Below, one piece after another: positions 1-6,920 of a stretch of DNA of 24,261 nucleotides. The DNA lies in the IMG/VR virus record IMGVR_UViG_3300050118_000005, positions 1 to 24,261 of that record. One strand, given 5' to 3'. Within the stretch, counting starts at the first letter, position 1, and every line of letters starts with the position of its first letter. The notes under the pieces were generated by a model. That model was not told the origin of the DNA. It made no database searches and worked only from the letters and a program-made list of their open reading frames with translations. The position numbers and the translations under genes are program-made. The DNA is from a virus.

Positions 1-60
1 CTGCTCCCGGTGGTCGACACGGGTGAGGCGTCCGAACAGACAGGCCAGGAGGCAGCGTGA
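1..60 (+). CDS. C-terminal end of an upstream gene (probably portal protein)
   Basis: Frame 1 is open from the window edge and stops at TGA 58-60, giving the last 19 residues (ending GEASEQTGQEAA). The stop overlaps the next start by four bases (GTGA), so the two are translationally coupled. The tail is acidic and Gln/Glu-rich, which is common for portal C-termini, and the position two or three small genes before the prohead protease is where a portal gene is expected. Identity is inferred from synteny only; no domain is visible in this fragment. Confidence 0.5.
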   Translation: MLPVVDTGEASEQTGQEAA

Positions 61-251
61 GGACATTCGCAGACATCGTCGTGAACAGCACCAAGGTCTC
101 GTTCGGTCAGGTGCTGCAGGTTCTCTTTCTCGCCGTCGCCGCCATCTTCTTCCTGGTTGTCGCCTGGGGGAAGGCCAAGTGGGGTGGCTGGCTCGGTCTC
201 GGTCTGTGCCTCGTCGCCCTGGCGCTGCTGATCGGGATTTGGCCTTGGTGA
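57..251 (+). CDS. small membrane protein, two transmembrane segments
   Basis: 64 residues starting at GTG 57, preceded by AGGAGG at 47-52 with a 4-base spacer. Two hydrophobic stretches are visible, about residues 20-37 (VLQVLFLAVAAIFFLVVAW) and 44-63 (WLGLGLCLVALALLIGIW), split by a short Lys-containing loop. It would be an inner-membrane hairpin. It overlaps the upstream gene by GTGA and the next gene by GTGA, so it belongs to the same transcript as the head genes. I do not recognise a family. A holin role is possible from topology but unlikely from position, as the lysis genes lie about 20 kb downstream. Confidence 0.75.
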   Translation: MRTFADIVVNSTKVSFGQVLQVLFLAVAAIFFLVVAWGKAKWGGWLGLGLCLVALALLIGIWPW

Positions 252-451
252 GGATCAGCTCCAGGGATCCGGTCAAGAGAACGACGGGTCGTCGTCGTCG
301 TCGTGAGGCCGAAGCACGGGGTGCCCGCGCCACCGATAAGCGCCAGAAGAAACGCAGCCCTGACGGCAAGAAGATCAAGCGGAAGAAGGACGACGACTAC
401 AGGCGCACGCTGATCGGTTACGTGGTCGAGGCACCGAAGGACCGCAAGTGA
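248..451 (+). CDS. small, extremely basic protein
   Basis: 67 residues from GTG 248, which overlaps the previous stop as GTGA; the frame runs on to TGA 449-451. An open frame extends further upstream, but the coupled GTG is the natural start because the upstream part would overlap the membrane-protein gene. The protein is dominated by Arg and Lys (runs such as RRRRR and KKIKRKKDDD) with a short hydrophobic C-terminal patch (LIGYVVEAP). Such a charge pattern suits binding nucleic acid or an acidic capsid surface, but no known domain is seen and no function is assigned. Confidence 0.65.
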   Translation: MRISSRDPVKRTTGRRRRREAEARGARATDKRQKKRSPDGKKIKRKKDDDYRRTLIGYVVEAPKDRK

Positions 452-729
452 CCCTCGACACGCTCGCCCGCGAGGCTCACACCGAGATCCGCCCGCTCAC
501 CCGCCAGATCCGCCGTGACATCGAGCGCCACTCCAACAGGCGTCAGTTCCACGACTGTGCCAGGTGCGGCGAGCTGATCTACCTGGTGACGCAGGGCTGC
601 CTGGACAACGGCAGGGTGAGCCACCGTGCCTGCGCCGAGGACATCAACCGCAGGGTGGACGAGATCAACGAGGCCGCCACAAGGGATCGCCTGGAACGTG
701 CGGGCCTCCAACTGCCGCCGAGGAGCTGA
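448..729 (+). CDS. small zinc-finger-like protein
   Basis: 93 residues from GTG 448, coupled by a GTGA overlap and preceded by AAGGA about 6 bases upstream. The N-terminal third is an Arg-rich helix. A possible metal site follows: Cys37-x2-Cys40 then His59-x2-Cys62, resembling treble-clef or LIM-like knuckles. The C-terminal third is a charged helix. Small zinc-knuckle proteins are frequent between portal and protease genes in actinobacteriophages but have no assigned role. The metal site is inferred from spacing only. Confidence 0.75.
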   Translation: MTLDTLAREAHTEIRPLTRQIRRDIERHSNRRQFHDCARCGELIYLVTQGCLDNGRVSHRACAEDINRRVDEINEAATRDRLERAGLQLPPRS

Positions 730-731
730 GC

Positions 732-2477
732 ATGGGTATCGAGCACGTCTACTTCGGTGACCTGGTCAAGTCCGAGAAGGACGAGAACGGCGATCTGATC
801 GTCTACGGCCGCGCTGCGAACCCAACAGTCGACATCGACCGCCAGGTGGCCGACCCCGAGTGGCTGAAGACGGCTATGCCCGCCTGGCAGACCTGGGGAA
901 ACGTCAGAGAGCAGCATTCGAAGATCGCAGCCGGCATCGGCATCGAATTGCAGGCCAAGGGCGACGACTGGTGGCTGAAGTCCGCCGTCATCGACGAGGG
1001 AACCGCCCGCAAGGTCGAAAAGGGCGTGCTCAAGGGCTACTCGATCGGCATCAAGGGCCCGCGGGTCGTAAAGGACGCCGCAGCACCCGGTGGGCGCATC
1101 GTCGGAGGCGAGATCGTTGAGATCAGCCTCGTCGACCGCCCGGCTAACCCCGATTGCCTGATCGACATCGCCAAGGCCGCAGGCGGCGACTGGCAGCCCG
1201 TCGACGCCGACCTCACCAAGTCCACCCACGGCGCATTCTCAGGCACCCACAACCACCTACACGATGCCGCCGGCTCGCAGGGTGAAGACGACGAGCACAA
1301 GCACAGCCACTCACACGACGACGACGGCGACCACGGGCACTCGCACTCCGCAGACAAGGCCGCCGACTCGGACAAGGTCGACTGCCCGACGTGTAAGGGC
1401 GACGGCAAGATCATGGGCAACAAGCGCAAGTGCCCCGACTGCGGTGGCGACGGCAAGGTGTCCCCGGCCAAGGCGAAGGAGCTGAAGTCCGACAAGGCAG
1501 CGACGCCCGGCGACGTGCTCGCTGCGATCGTGGAGCTCTCCGCTCTCGACCTGGAGTCCGCAGACGAGACCACGAAGGCCGTCGTCGCGGAGCTCGTTAA
1601 ACGATCGTTCAACACCGGCCAGCGCAAGGCCATGGCCGCAAAGGGCCAGGCGATGGCAGGTGGAGGCTTCCCCATCGCAACGGTGGAGGATCTGAAGAAC
1701 GCCATCCAGGCGATCGGCAGAGCGAAGGATCCCGCCAAGGCCAAGGCGCACATCAAGTCCAGGGCAGCCGCTCTCGGCAAGTCCAGCCTCGTCCCCGACT
1801 CGTGGAAGGCCGTAGACGCCGACCTCGACAAGGCGACCGACGACACCTGGACTCACGACCCGGCGCAACTGACCGCCGTACGTGACTCGATCGCACAGCT
1901 CATGCAGGCCGAGCTCGACGAGCTGATGGCAGGCGAGCCCGAGCTGTGGGACCTGTCAGACCTTTTGCAAACCCTCCAGCAGTTCATCTGCTGGTGGAAC
2001 CACGAGGCCGCCGAAGGGGAAGTTCCCCCGCCTGGCCCAGACCAAGGAGACTCCGACATGGACGTCATCAATCTCGGCGTGAATCCCGACCTCGTGAAGG
2101 CCGCCACCGCAGACGGTGCGACCGACGACGACCGGGCCGCCGTGAAGGCCGACCTGCTCAAGTCGCTCGGCCTCGACCGCGAGTCACTCACCGAAGTCCT
2201 AAAAGAGGTTGTCCCAGACACCGTGAAGGGTCTGTTCGAAGAGCGCGACAAGGCGCTAGAGGAACGGCTGAAGCGAGTGGAGACGACACAAGCACCGGGT
2301 GGTCCTTTGACTACCCGTCCAGCCGCGGATGCCGAGAAGGCAACCAAGGCAGACCAACTCAGGGCAGAGATTGCCGAGTACCGCGCCTATGCGGACAGGA
2401 TGACCGACCGCGAAGCGGCCAGCATCTACCGCACCAAGGCGGCTGAGGCACAGAAGGAACTGGCGACACTCGCCTGA
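732..2477 (+). CDS. prohead protease / scaffold polyprotein (XkdF / S78-like)
   Basis: 581 residues from ATG 732, with GGAG about 8 bases upstream; the frame is open earlier but overlaps the previous gene. Residues 1-150 look like a phage prohead serine protease: His62 (VREQHSK), Ser104 (KGYSIGIK) and an acidic residue at Glu127 or Glu130 (GGEIVEISLVDRPANP) are the likely catalytic set. Next come a His/Asp-rich stretch (about 172-206), a DnaJ-like zinc pair CPTCKGDGK / CPDCGGDGK (218-242), and a Lys-rich helical module (about 290-357) of a type common in XkdF proteins. Last is a linker PPPGPDQGD followed by a charged, coiled-coil-like C-terminus (443-581) that should be the scaffold. It lies directly before the capsid gene. 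The protease would mature the capsid and remove the scaffold. Confidence 0.85.
   Translation: MGIEHVYFGDLVKSEKDENGDLIVYGRAANPTVDIDRQVADPEWLKTAMPAWQTWGNVREQHSKIAAGIGIELQAKGDDWWLKSAVIDEGTARKVEKGVLKGYSIGIKGPRVVKDAAAPGGRIVGGEIVEISLVDRPANPDCLIDIAKAAGGDWQPVDADLTKSTHGAFSGTHNHLHDAAGSQGEDDEHKHSHSHDDDGDHGHSHSADKAADSDKVDCPTCKGDGKIMGNKRKCPDCGGDGKVSPAKAKELKSDKAATPGDVLAAIVELSALDLESADETTKAVVAELVKRSFNTGQRKAMAAKGQAMAGGGFPIATVEDLKNAIQAIGRAKDPAKAKAHIKSRAAALGKSSLVPDSWKAVDADLDKATDDTWTHDPAQLTAVRDSIAQLMQAELDELMAGEPELWDLSDLLQTLQQFICWWNHEAAEGEVPPPGPDQGDSDMDVINLGVNPDLVKAATADGATDDDRAAVKADLLKSLGLDRESLTEVLKEVVPDTVKGLFEERDKALEERLKRVETTQAPGGPLTTRPAADAEKATKADQLRAEIAEYRAYADRMTDREAASIYRTKAAEAQKELATLA
2058..2477 (+). CDS. nested in-frame scaffold protein (internal start)
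   Basis: ATG 2058 is in frame with the protease gene and is preceded by AAGGAG at 2044-2049 with an ideal 8-base spacer. The codon falls right after a Pro/Gly linker, at Met443 of the long protein. The product would be 139 residues, highly charged and helical (ERDKALEERLKRVE; DQLRAEIAEYRAYADRMTD), typical of scaffolds. Phage lambda makes its scaffold Nu3 the same way, from an in-frame start inside the protease gene C. Initiation here is inferred from sequence, not shown. Confidence 0.55.
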   Translation: MDVINLGVNPDLVKAATADGATDDDRAAVKADLLKSLGLDRESLTEVLKEVVPDTVKGLFEERDKALEERLKRVETTQAPGGPLTTRPAADAEKATKADQLRAEIAEYRAYADRMTDREAASIYRTKAAEAQKELATLA

Positions 2478-2528
2478 GCCTTGACCTGAGTCCCACAAGA
2501 TCCCTTCTCGTCCCATTGGAGGACAGCC

Positions 2529-4271
2529 ATGCCTTTCGCGGCACCACAACTGACAGAGATGTTCCCCGACTGCTCGCCATCCGAGCGCGTCGAACGGTTC
2601 GACAGGTACAAGTCCGTGCTCGCGGACGTGCGCCCGCAGTCGCCCGAGCAGTTCGAGGCTCGCAAGGTGGGAGCCACAGCGGCCGACACCGCCAAGATCG
2701 ACCAGGTCATCGCTTCCATGGAGGCGACGCTCGCAGAGAAGTCGGTATCGGCCGACGTTCTCGGCTCGATCGGTCAGTCGCTCGACGCCATGAAGGCGGT
2801 GCGAGGCGACCTCGTGAAGGACTGGTCGTCGGCCAGCCCGCTTGCGAGCGGGTATGTCGCCTACGACCTGCAGGCTCCCGCGAAGGAGATGTGGCCTCGC
2901 GAGACGATCCTCAGAAACGACCTCCCGCGCACCCAGGGTGTCGGCAAGGCGTCTCTGTACAAGCAGGTGACGGGCACCACGAACGCCGGTGTCGGCGGGG
3001 TGGCAGACGCCACGCCGTTCTTCAACTCGGAGTCCGCGACCACCACCTTCGGGTCGCTGTCGCTGCGTCGTCCGACGAAGATCAGCTATGCCGGTGCCGA
3101 CCAGTCGGTGATTTACAAGGAGCAGGGGTTCAGCGACTCGGTGACCTTCCTCGCCGACTGGCAGTCACTCGGCTACCAGAACATGCGCCAGCTCTCCCAG
3201 ACCGCCGCCTTGTGGGCGCTGTTGCTCGGTGAAGAGAAGTCGCTGCTCTACGGGCGTGGCTCGTCCACCGGGTTCGCAGGTGCCATCGCCGCTCCGACCG
3301 GAGTCACGTTCGCTGCCAACTCGGCGCTCGCGAACCCCGTCACCGGGCAGTCGCCGACCACCGTGGTCGGCAACACCGCCAACGTCGCCACCATCTACGT
3401 CTACGTGACGGCGAGCTCGGGCCGCGGACAGTCGGTCGCCTCGACCGTCGCATCGTCCACGACCTTCGCCGCCACCACGGGCAAGACGTCGATCGTGACG
3501 TGGACCGGCTCGACCGGCGCTCTCGGTTACACGATCTACGCCGGGACCACGACAGGCATCGCCAACGCCTTCTACATGGGCACCAGCCAGAGCACCACCT
3601 TCAGTCTGAGCTTCGGTGGCGCTGGGACCGGTGGTGTGCCGTCGACCGGCACGCAGCCGTCAGCGTCCGACACCTCTGCCGACGTGAACGCCTACGACGG
3701 GATGCTCACGATCCTCACGAACCCGGCGCTCGCCGGTTACGTGAACGCCGCGGGTGGTCAGGGCACGGGCGGTGTGTTCAGCACCACGAACCCCGGTGTC
3801 GAGTACCAGACCGCCTTCGAGAACATGTACTACAACGGAGGCGGCACCGGGCAGACGGCCTTGGCCAACCCTGACGTGATCTACATGTACGCAGGCGGTC
3901 GTGTGGCGCTCAGTGACCTGCTGAAGCAAGCGGGAGCCAACTACCGGCTCACGATCGACCAGGCAGACGTCGCCTCCGGCGTGACGCTCGGCTCGCTCAT
4001 CACGGCGATCCAGAACGAGATCACCGGCAAGGTGCTCCCGCTCACGGTGCTCCCGTACATGCCGAAGGGGTGCTCGATCATCTACTCGAAGACGATCCCG
4101 GTCCCGCAGTCGGAGATCCCGTCGGCTGCCGAGGTCAGAAACGTCATCGACTACACCGCCATCCAGTGGGCGGACATCCAGATGACCCACGACATCTCGA
4201 ACTACATGCTCGGCTCGCTCATCTTCTACGCGCCGCTGTGGTCGGGTGCTATCACCAACATCGCCAACTGA
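2529..4271 (+). CDS. major capsid protein with inserted FN3/Ig-like domain
   Basis: 580 residues from ATG 2529; SD TTGGAGGA lies about 5 bases upstream. Context (right after protease/scaffold) and composition point to an HK97-fold capsid protein. A helical N-terminal region (about 1-100) may be a cleaved delta domain; then come the capsid core (about 105-255 and 385-580) and a conserved-looking end (DISNYMLGSLIFYAPLWSGA). It is longer than the usual 300-400 residues because of a Ser/Thr/Gly-rich beta insert at about 256-382. That insert contains IYVYVTASSGRGQS and SIVTWTGSTGALGYTIYAG, a pattern typical of FN3 repeats, and is probably a surface decoration loop. The call rests mainly on synteny and length; there is no single diagnostic motif. 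Confidence 0.82.
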   Translation: MPFAAPQLTEMFPDCSPSERVERFDRYKSVLADVRPQSPEQFEARKVGATAADTAKIDQVIASMEATLAEKSVSADVLGSIGQSLDAMKAVRGDLVKDWSSASPLASGYVAYDLQAPAKEMWPRETILRNDLPRTQGVGKASLYKQVTGTTNAGVGGVADATPFFNSESATTTFGSLSLRRPTKISYAGADQSVIYKEQGFSDSVTFLADWQSLGYQNMRQLSQTAALWALLLGEEKSLLYGRGSSTGFAGAIAAPTGVTFAANSALANPVTGQSPTTVVGNTANVATIYVYVTASSGRGQSVASTVASSTTFAATTGKTSIVTWTGSTGALGYTIYAGTTTGIANAFYMGTSQSTTFSLSFGGAGTGGVPSTGTQPSASDTSADVNAYDGMLTILTNPALAGYVNAAGGQGTGGVFSTTNPGVEYQTAFENMYYNGGGTGQTALANPDVIYMYAGGRVALSDLLKQAGANYRLTIDQADVASGVTLGSLITAIQNEITGKVLPLTVLPYMPKGCSIIYSKTIPVPQSEIPSAAEVRNVIDYTAIQWADIQMTHDISNYMLGSLIFYAPLWSGAITNIAN

Positions 4272-4274
4272 GCC

Positions 4275-4535
4275 ATGGCGATCGTCAACCCGCCGTCGAA
4301 GCAGTGCCTGGGCATCGAGGTGAACGGGCGTAGCTACGACGTCGGCAAAGACGGGCGGTTCCACAACGTAAGGCCCGAAGACGCGAAGGCGATGGTGGCT
4401 GGCGGGGAGTGTTTCCTCGCCACCGCCACGCTCGCGTCGGGCACACGCGGGTGGCACTGTGCGAAATGCGACTGGCGGGCACTGATCAACCACTGTCCGA
4501 AATGCGGGAGCACGAAGCTCAAACGAGAGGGGTGA
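4275..4535 (+). CDS. small zinc-ribbon protein
   Basis: 86 residues from ATG 4275, three bases after the capsid stop. There is no clear SD, so it is probably translated by coupling. The C-terminal half carries a four-cysteine zinc ribbon: HCAKC (Cys62, Cys65) and HCPKCGS (Cys74, Cys77), followed by a basic tail. The N-terminal half looks like a small beta domain (GIEVNGRSYDVGKDGRFHNV). It sits between capsid and connector genes, so a minor head or capsid-associated role is possible. The function is not known. Confidence 0.75.
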   Translation: MAIVNPPSKQCLGIEVNGRSYDVGKDGRFHNVRPEDAKAMVAGGECFLATATLASGTRGWHCAKCDWRALINHCPKCGSTKLKREG

Positions 4536-4538
4536 GCC

Positions 4539-5468
4539 GTGACGGTCATCGCCCCTTACACAGCGAGCTACCTGAACCGCATCCCGTACCTGACCGTTGC
4601 TGAGTTCCAAAACGGGGCGACCGGGCTCGACATCTCGAACCTGATCCCGCCACAGAACCTCGGTGGCGCCCAGGGATCGAACGTGGCGGCCCTGGCGGTG
4701 ATGGCAGAGCTGATCGAGGACGCTTCGGCGATCATCGACGGGTTCTGCTTCGGCGCCTTCGGGACGCTCTGTGCGACCACCGAGATAGACATCGGCCGGA
4801 TCCGCATGGCCCGCAACGGCTGGTTCAAGGTGCACACGAAGTTCTGGCCGGTGCTCGCCGTCAGCTCGTTTTCTGTCGGTCCGACGCCTGCTCAGTTGCA
4901 GTCGATCCCGCTCTCTACCGCCAACTGCTGGCCGGAAGAGCAGGGCTTCGTCGTCACCTCGAGCTATAACGCTCTGCCGTCGGTCACGAACTACGGCCCG
5001 CTGCAGTTCGGCGGCCCGGGGCTTCCCGGCTACGAGCAGTTCGCCCAGTGGACGTACACGAACGGCTGGCCGAACACGCTTCTGTCGGCCGACGCCACCG
5101 CCGGCGCCAGCTCGATCAACCTCATCAATATTGACGGCATCTACCCGGGCACACCGCTCAACATCTACGACATCCCGTCCGACGAGGCGATCACCGTCGC
5201 CGCCGGGTGGAACGGGTCGAACCCGGTGCCCCTCACGTCGGCGCTCCAGTACGCACACTCGACCGGCGTGAGTGTCACGGCGCTCCCGCGCACGGTCAAG
5301 CGTGCGTGCATCAAGATCGCAGGCTCGCTCATAAAGGCGAGGGGATCGGGCGGTCTCCAGCTCACCCAGTCGGGCGGCATCGAACAGGTGAAGGACGACC
5401 TCGCAGACGGCAAGGGCGAGCTCGAAAAGGCCCACGGCTGGCTCAGGCCCTTCAGAGTCGTCTACTAG
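4539..5468 (+). CDS. head-tail connector / adaptor protein with beta insertion
   Basis: 309 residues from GTG 4539, preceded by GAGAGGGG about 4-5 bases upstream. The N-terminus (YLTVAEFQN, then a helix with MAELIEDASAIIDGFCFG) and the C-terminus (KRACIKIAGSLIKARGSGG ... QVKDDLADGKGE) match the helical adaptor layout of gp6-like head-tail connectors, which are usually 100-200 residues. The extra length is a beta-rich insertion at about 179-248 (SADATAGASSINL, PGTPLNIYD), a module often seen in surface-exposed phage proteins. It would form the ring below the portal. Family assignment is from pattern and order. Confidence 0.7.
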   Translation: MTVIAPYTASYLNRIPYLTVAEFQNGATGLDISNLIPPQNLGGAQGSNVAALAVMAELIEDASAIIDGFCFGAFGTLCATTEIDIGRIRMARNGWFKVHTKFWPVLAVSSFSVGPTPAQLQSIPLSTANCWPEEQGFVVTSSYNALPSVTNYGPLQFGGPGLPGYEQFAQWTYTNGWPNTLLSADATAGASSINLINIDGIYPGTPLNIYDIPSDEAITVAAGWNGSNPVPLTSALQYAHSTGVSVTALPRTVKRACIKIAGSLIKARGSGGLQLTQSGGIEQVKDDLADGKGELEKAHGWLRPFRVVY

Positions 5469-5485
5469 CCGTGCCGAGGGCCACC

Positions 5486-6016
5486 ATGCGCGCCGCTCTG
5501 GCGACGTATCTGCAAAAGGGCGTCTCCGAGCAGTCGATCCCGTACCTGTCGACCGTCTTTCCGCACTTCCCGAAGTTCACACCCGAGCCCGAGATGTATT
5601 CCGCCTACATCGCAGGCATCGGCACCGGCGTCGTCATCTACCTCCACATCGACGGCCACTCCGAGGCCCGCATCGCAGAAGGCGGCACCCACTCGGGCCG
5701 CAAGTTCCGCTCCTATGCGTTCGAGATGCGGTGCTACCTGAAGTCGACCAAGCCGAAGACAGAAGAGGCGTCGGCCGACAACGACACGTTCATCGACGGC
5801 CTCACGGCGTGGATACAGGCCGACCGGAACCTCGGCACGGCGCCCGGGACGACCGGCTACGTGCCGGTCGGTGCGGTCTTCCAGGCCGGTGAGGGCGGTC
5901 AGCGTGGCGGGGAAGACCTGCGGGTCACCTCGCTCATCCCTGTGCCGATCGACCTGGAGACGACGGTCATGTATAGCCAGGTCGACATCACCGTCTGCGA
6001 GGTACTGGTCACATGA
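5486..6016 (+). CDS. putative tail terminator / neck protein
   Basis: 176 residues from ATG 5486, with GAGGG at 5476-5480 as SD. GTG 5471, three bases after the preceding stop, is an in-frame alternative giving 181 residues but has no visible SD. The protein has an N-terminal helix, then alternating beta segments (VVIYLHIDGHSEARIAEGG; KFRSYAFEMRCYLKS) and a C-terminal strand pattern, consistent with a tail terminator or minor neck component. It lies between connector and tail-tube genes, where a terminator is expected. The last four bases overlap the next start (ATGA). Confidence 0.55.
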   Translation: MRAALATYLQKGVSEQSIPYLSTVFPHFPKFTPEPEMYSAYIAGIGTGVVIYLHIDGHSEARIAEGGTHSGRKFRSYAFEMRCYLKSTKPKTEEASADNDTFIDGLTAWIQADRNLGTAPGTTGYVPVGAVFQAGEGGQRGGEDLRVTSLIPVPIDLETTVMYSQVDITVCEVLVT

Positions 6017-6513
6017 TCGCTGACAGCATTCTCGCGGTTCTCGTACGCATCGACGACAAGCTCGACAAGGTTTACAAGCTGCTCAAGTCCGAACAATCCA
6101 CGGGCGCAACCGCGCTCACTCTCACTATTTCAGGAGGAACGATGCCTAACAGCCTCAGTGTTGACGCCACCGATGGTCTCGCGACCGTCCAGTTCACCGA
6201 CGACCACGGCGACCCGACTGCCGGACCCAACGATCCCACAGCCGGCACTCCGATCGTCCCGGTGGTCACCTCGGACACCACGACCGTCGAAACTGTCGCC
6301 GCAGGCGTGGCGGGCACGACCCCCGGCCAGTTCACCTACGCCCTCACCGAAGTAGCCGTAGGCACCGCCAACCTGTCGGTTGCTCCGCTGGTGGACTCGG
6401 CCGGCAACCCCGTCCTCGACTCGGCTGGCGTGGCGTTCACGGACCCGGCACCGGTTCAGGTGACCGTTACCGCCGGTGCAGCTTCGGGTCTCACGCTGTC
6501 GGTGAGCGGTTGA
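6013..6513 (+). CDS. Ig-like domain protein with N-terminal coiled coil
   Basis: 166 residues from ATG 6013, overlapping the previous stop as ATGA. Residues 1-28 form a short amphipathic helix (VLVRIDDKLDKVYKLLKSEQ). After a linker, residues 44-166 are an all-beta, Ala/Thr/Val/Asp-rich sequence with the look of bacterial Ig-like (Big) domains (SVDATDGLATVQFTDDHGD; GTANLSVAPLVDSAGNPV; PVQVTVTAGAASG). Such proteins decorate capsids or tails and may bind host surface sugars. The gene sits between neck and tail-tube genes. A second in-frame start with a stronger SD lies at 6142. Confidence 0.7.
   Translation: MIADSILAVLVRIDDKLDKVYKLLKSEQSTGATALTLTISGGTMPNSLSVDATDGLATVQFTDDHGDPTAGPNDPTAGTPIVPVVTSDTTTVETVAAGVAGTTPGQFTYALTEVAVGTANLSVAPLVDSAGNPVLDSAGVAFTDPAPVQVTVTAGAASGLTLSVSG
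6142..6513 (+). CDS. possible internal start giving the Ig-like domain alone
   Basis: ATG 6142 is in frame with the 6013 gene and is preceded by a perfect AGGAGG at 6132-6137 with a 4-base spacer, a better site than anything before 6013. It would produce 123 residues containing only the Ig-like domain. The upstream helix-coding part (6013-6141) either adds an anchoring helix to a longer isoform or is a separate leader-like start. Both products could be made. Confidence 0.45.
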   Translation: MPNSLSVDATDGLATVQFTDDHGDPTAGPNDPTAGTPIVPVVTSDTTTVETVAAGVAGTTPGQFTYALTEVAVGTANLSVAPLVDSAGNPVLDSAGVAFTDPAPVQVTVTAGAASGLTLSVSG

Positions 6514-6515
6514 GC

Positions 6516-6596
6516 GTGAAGGGTCAGTCGATCTGGCTCGTGCTGCTCGTGGTGCTGATCGTGTTGGTCATCCTCGGCGTAGTCGTCGTTCACTAA
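6516..6596 (+). CDS. 26-residue single-span membrane peptide
   Basis: GTG 6516 to TAA 6594-6596, two bases after the previous stop. It encodes a short basic N-terminus (MKGQS) followed by about 20 uninterrupted aliphatic residues (LVLLVVLIVLVILGVVVV) and a final His. It fills the gap between two genes exactly, and the next gene has its own SD overlapping its stop (AAAGGAG). There is no clear SD of its own, so it may rely on coupling. The perfect transmembrane profile argues that it is real, but such a short ORF can arise by chance in GC-rich DNA. Confidence 0.45.
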   Translation: MKGQSIWLVLLVVLIVLVILGVVVVH

Positions 6597-6606
6597 AGGA
6601 GCCCCA

Positions 6607-6858
6607 ATGTCTGAAACACCTGACCCTTACCGCGACGTCCCCGAGTGCGACCAGGAGCAGCTCGTGGCGATCAAGGCCCACGACGAGAAGGTCGCGGCCG
6701 AGATCGCAGAGCGTGAGGGGACGGAAGCCGAGCCCGCGGAGAACTTCTCGCCTGCGGCCCCGCTTCGGAGCGTCCCGGTGCCGGTAGACGCCACGGTCCC
6801 CACAGACGGCACCACGTCGGTCACGCGCCTAACCGAACCCGAGCAACCATCCACCTGA
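6607..6858 (+). CDS. small acidic protein, unknown function
   Basis: 83 residues from ATG 6607 with a strong SD (AAAGGAG, 6 bases upstream). The first half is helical and acidic (QEQLVAIKAHDEKVAAEIAERE). The second is rich in Pro, Val, Thr and Glu and probably unstructured (SVPVPVDATVPTDG). It has no Cys pairs or membrane segments beyond a single N-terminal Cys. Unrecognised small acidic proteins are usual between neck and tail-tube genes in actinobacteriophages. Confidence 0.65.
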   Translation: MSETPDPYRDVPECDQEQLVAIKAHDEKVAAEIAEREGTEAEPAENFSPAAPLRSVPVPVDATVPTDGTTSVTRLTEPEQPST

Positions 6859-6863
6859 TCTCC

Positions 6864-6882
6864 CCGATGTCGGCGGCATCGG
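6864..6882 (+). other. intergenic inverted repeat (hairpin)
   Basis: CCGATG at 6864-6869 and CATCGG at 6877-6882 form a perfect 6-bp stem with a 7-base loop. It lies in the 62-base gap between the small acidic gene and the tail-tube gene, one of the longest gaps in the window. No U-run follows, so it is not a clear intrinsic terminator. It may be an attenuation or RNA-processing element that tunes expression of the abundant tail-tube mRNA, or chance. Confidence 0.3.
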
Positions 6883-6920
6883 CTTTGTCGTAGTCCTTTC
6901 AGGCCCGAGGAGGCCCAGCC

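Noticed and set aside
2481-2515. TTGACC as a -35 promoter box before the capsid gene
   Set aside because: No matching -10 sequence at 16-18 bases; the gap is only 51 bases and the gene can be read from the upstream transcript.
2516-3232. 238-residue + strand frame overlapping the capsid start
   Set aside because: Arg-rich shadow of the capsid gene; the capsid frame has the SD and a plausible protein.
3660-5435. 591-residue open frame on the - strand
   Set aside because: Lies opposite the capsid and connector genes, is Arg/Val/Asp-rich in the way of third-position GC shadows, has no SD and no recognisable motif. All certain genes are on the + strand.
5471-5485. GTG 5471 as start of the putative terminator
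   Set aside because: No SD before it, whereas ATG 5486 has GAGGG at a good distance. Kept as an alternative.
6864-6882. Hairpin as an intrinsic terminator
   Set aside because: Only a 6-bp stem and no U-run after it; genes on both sides are in the same direction.
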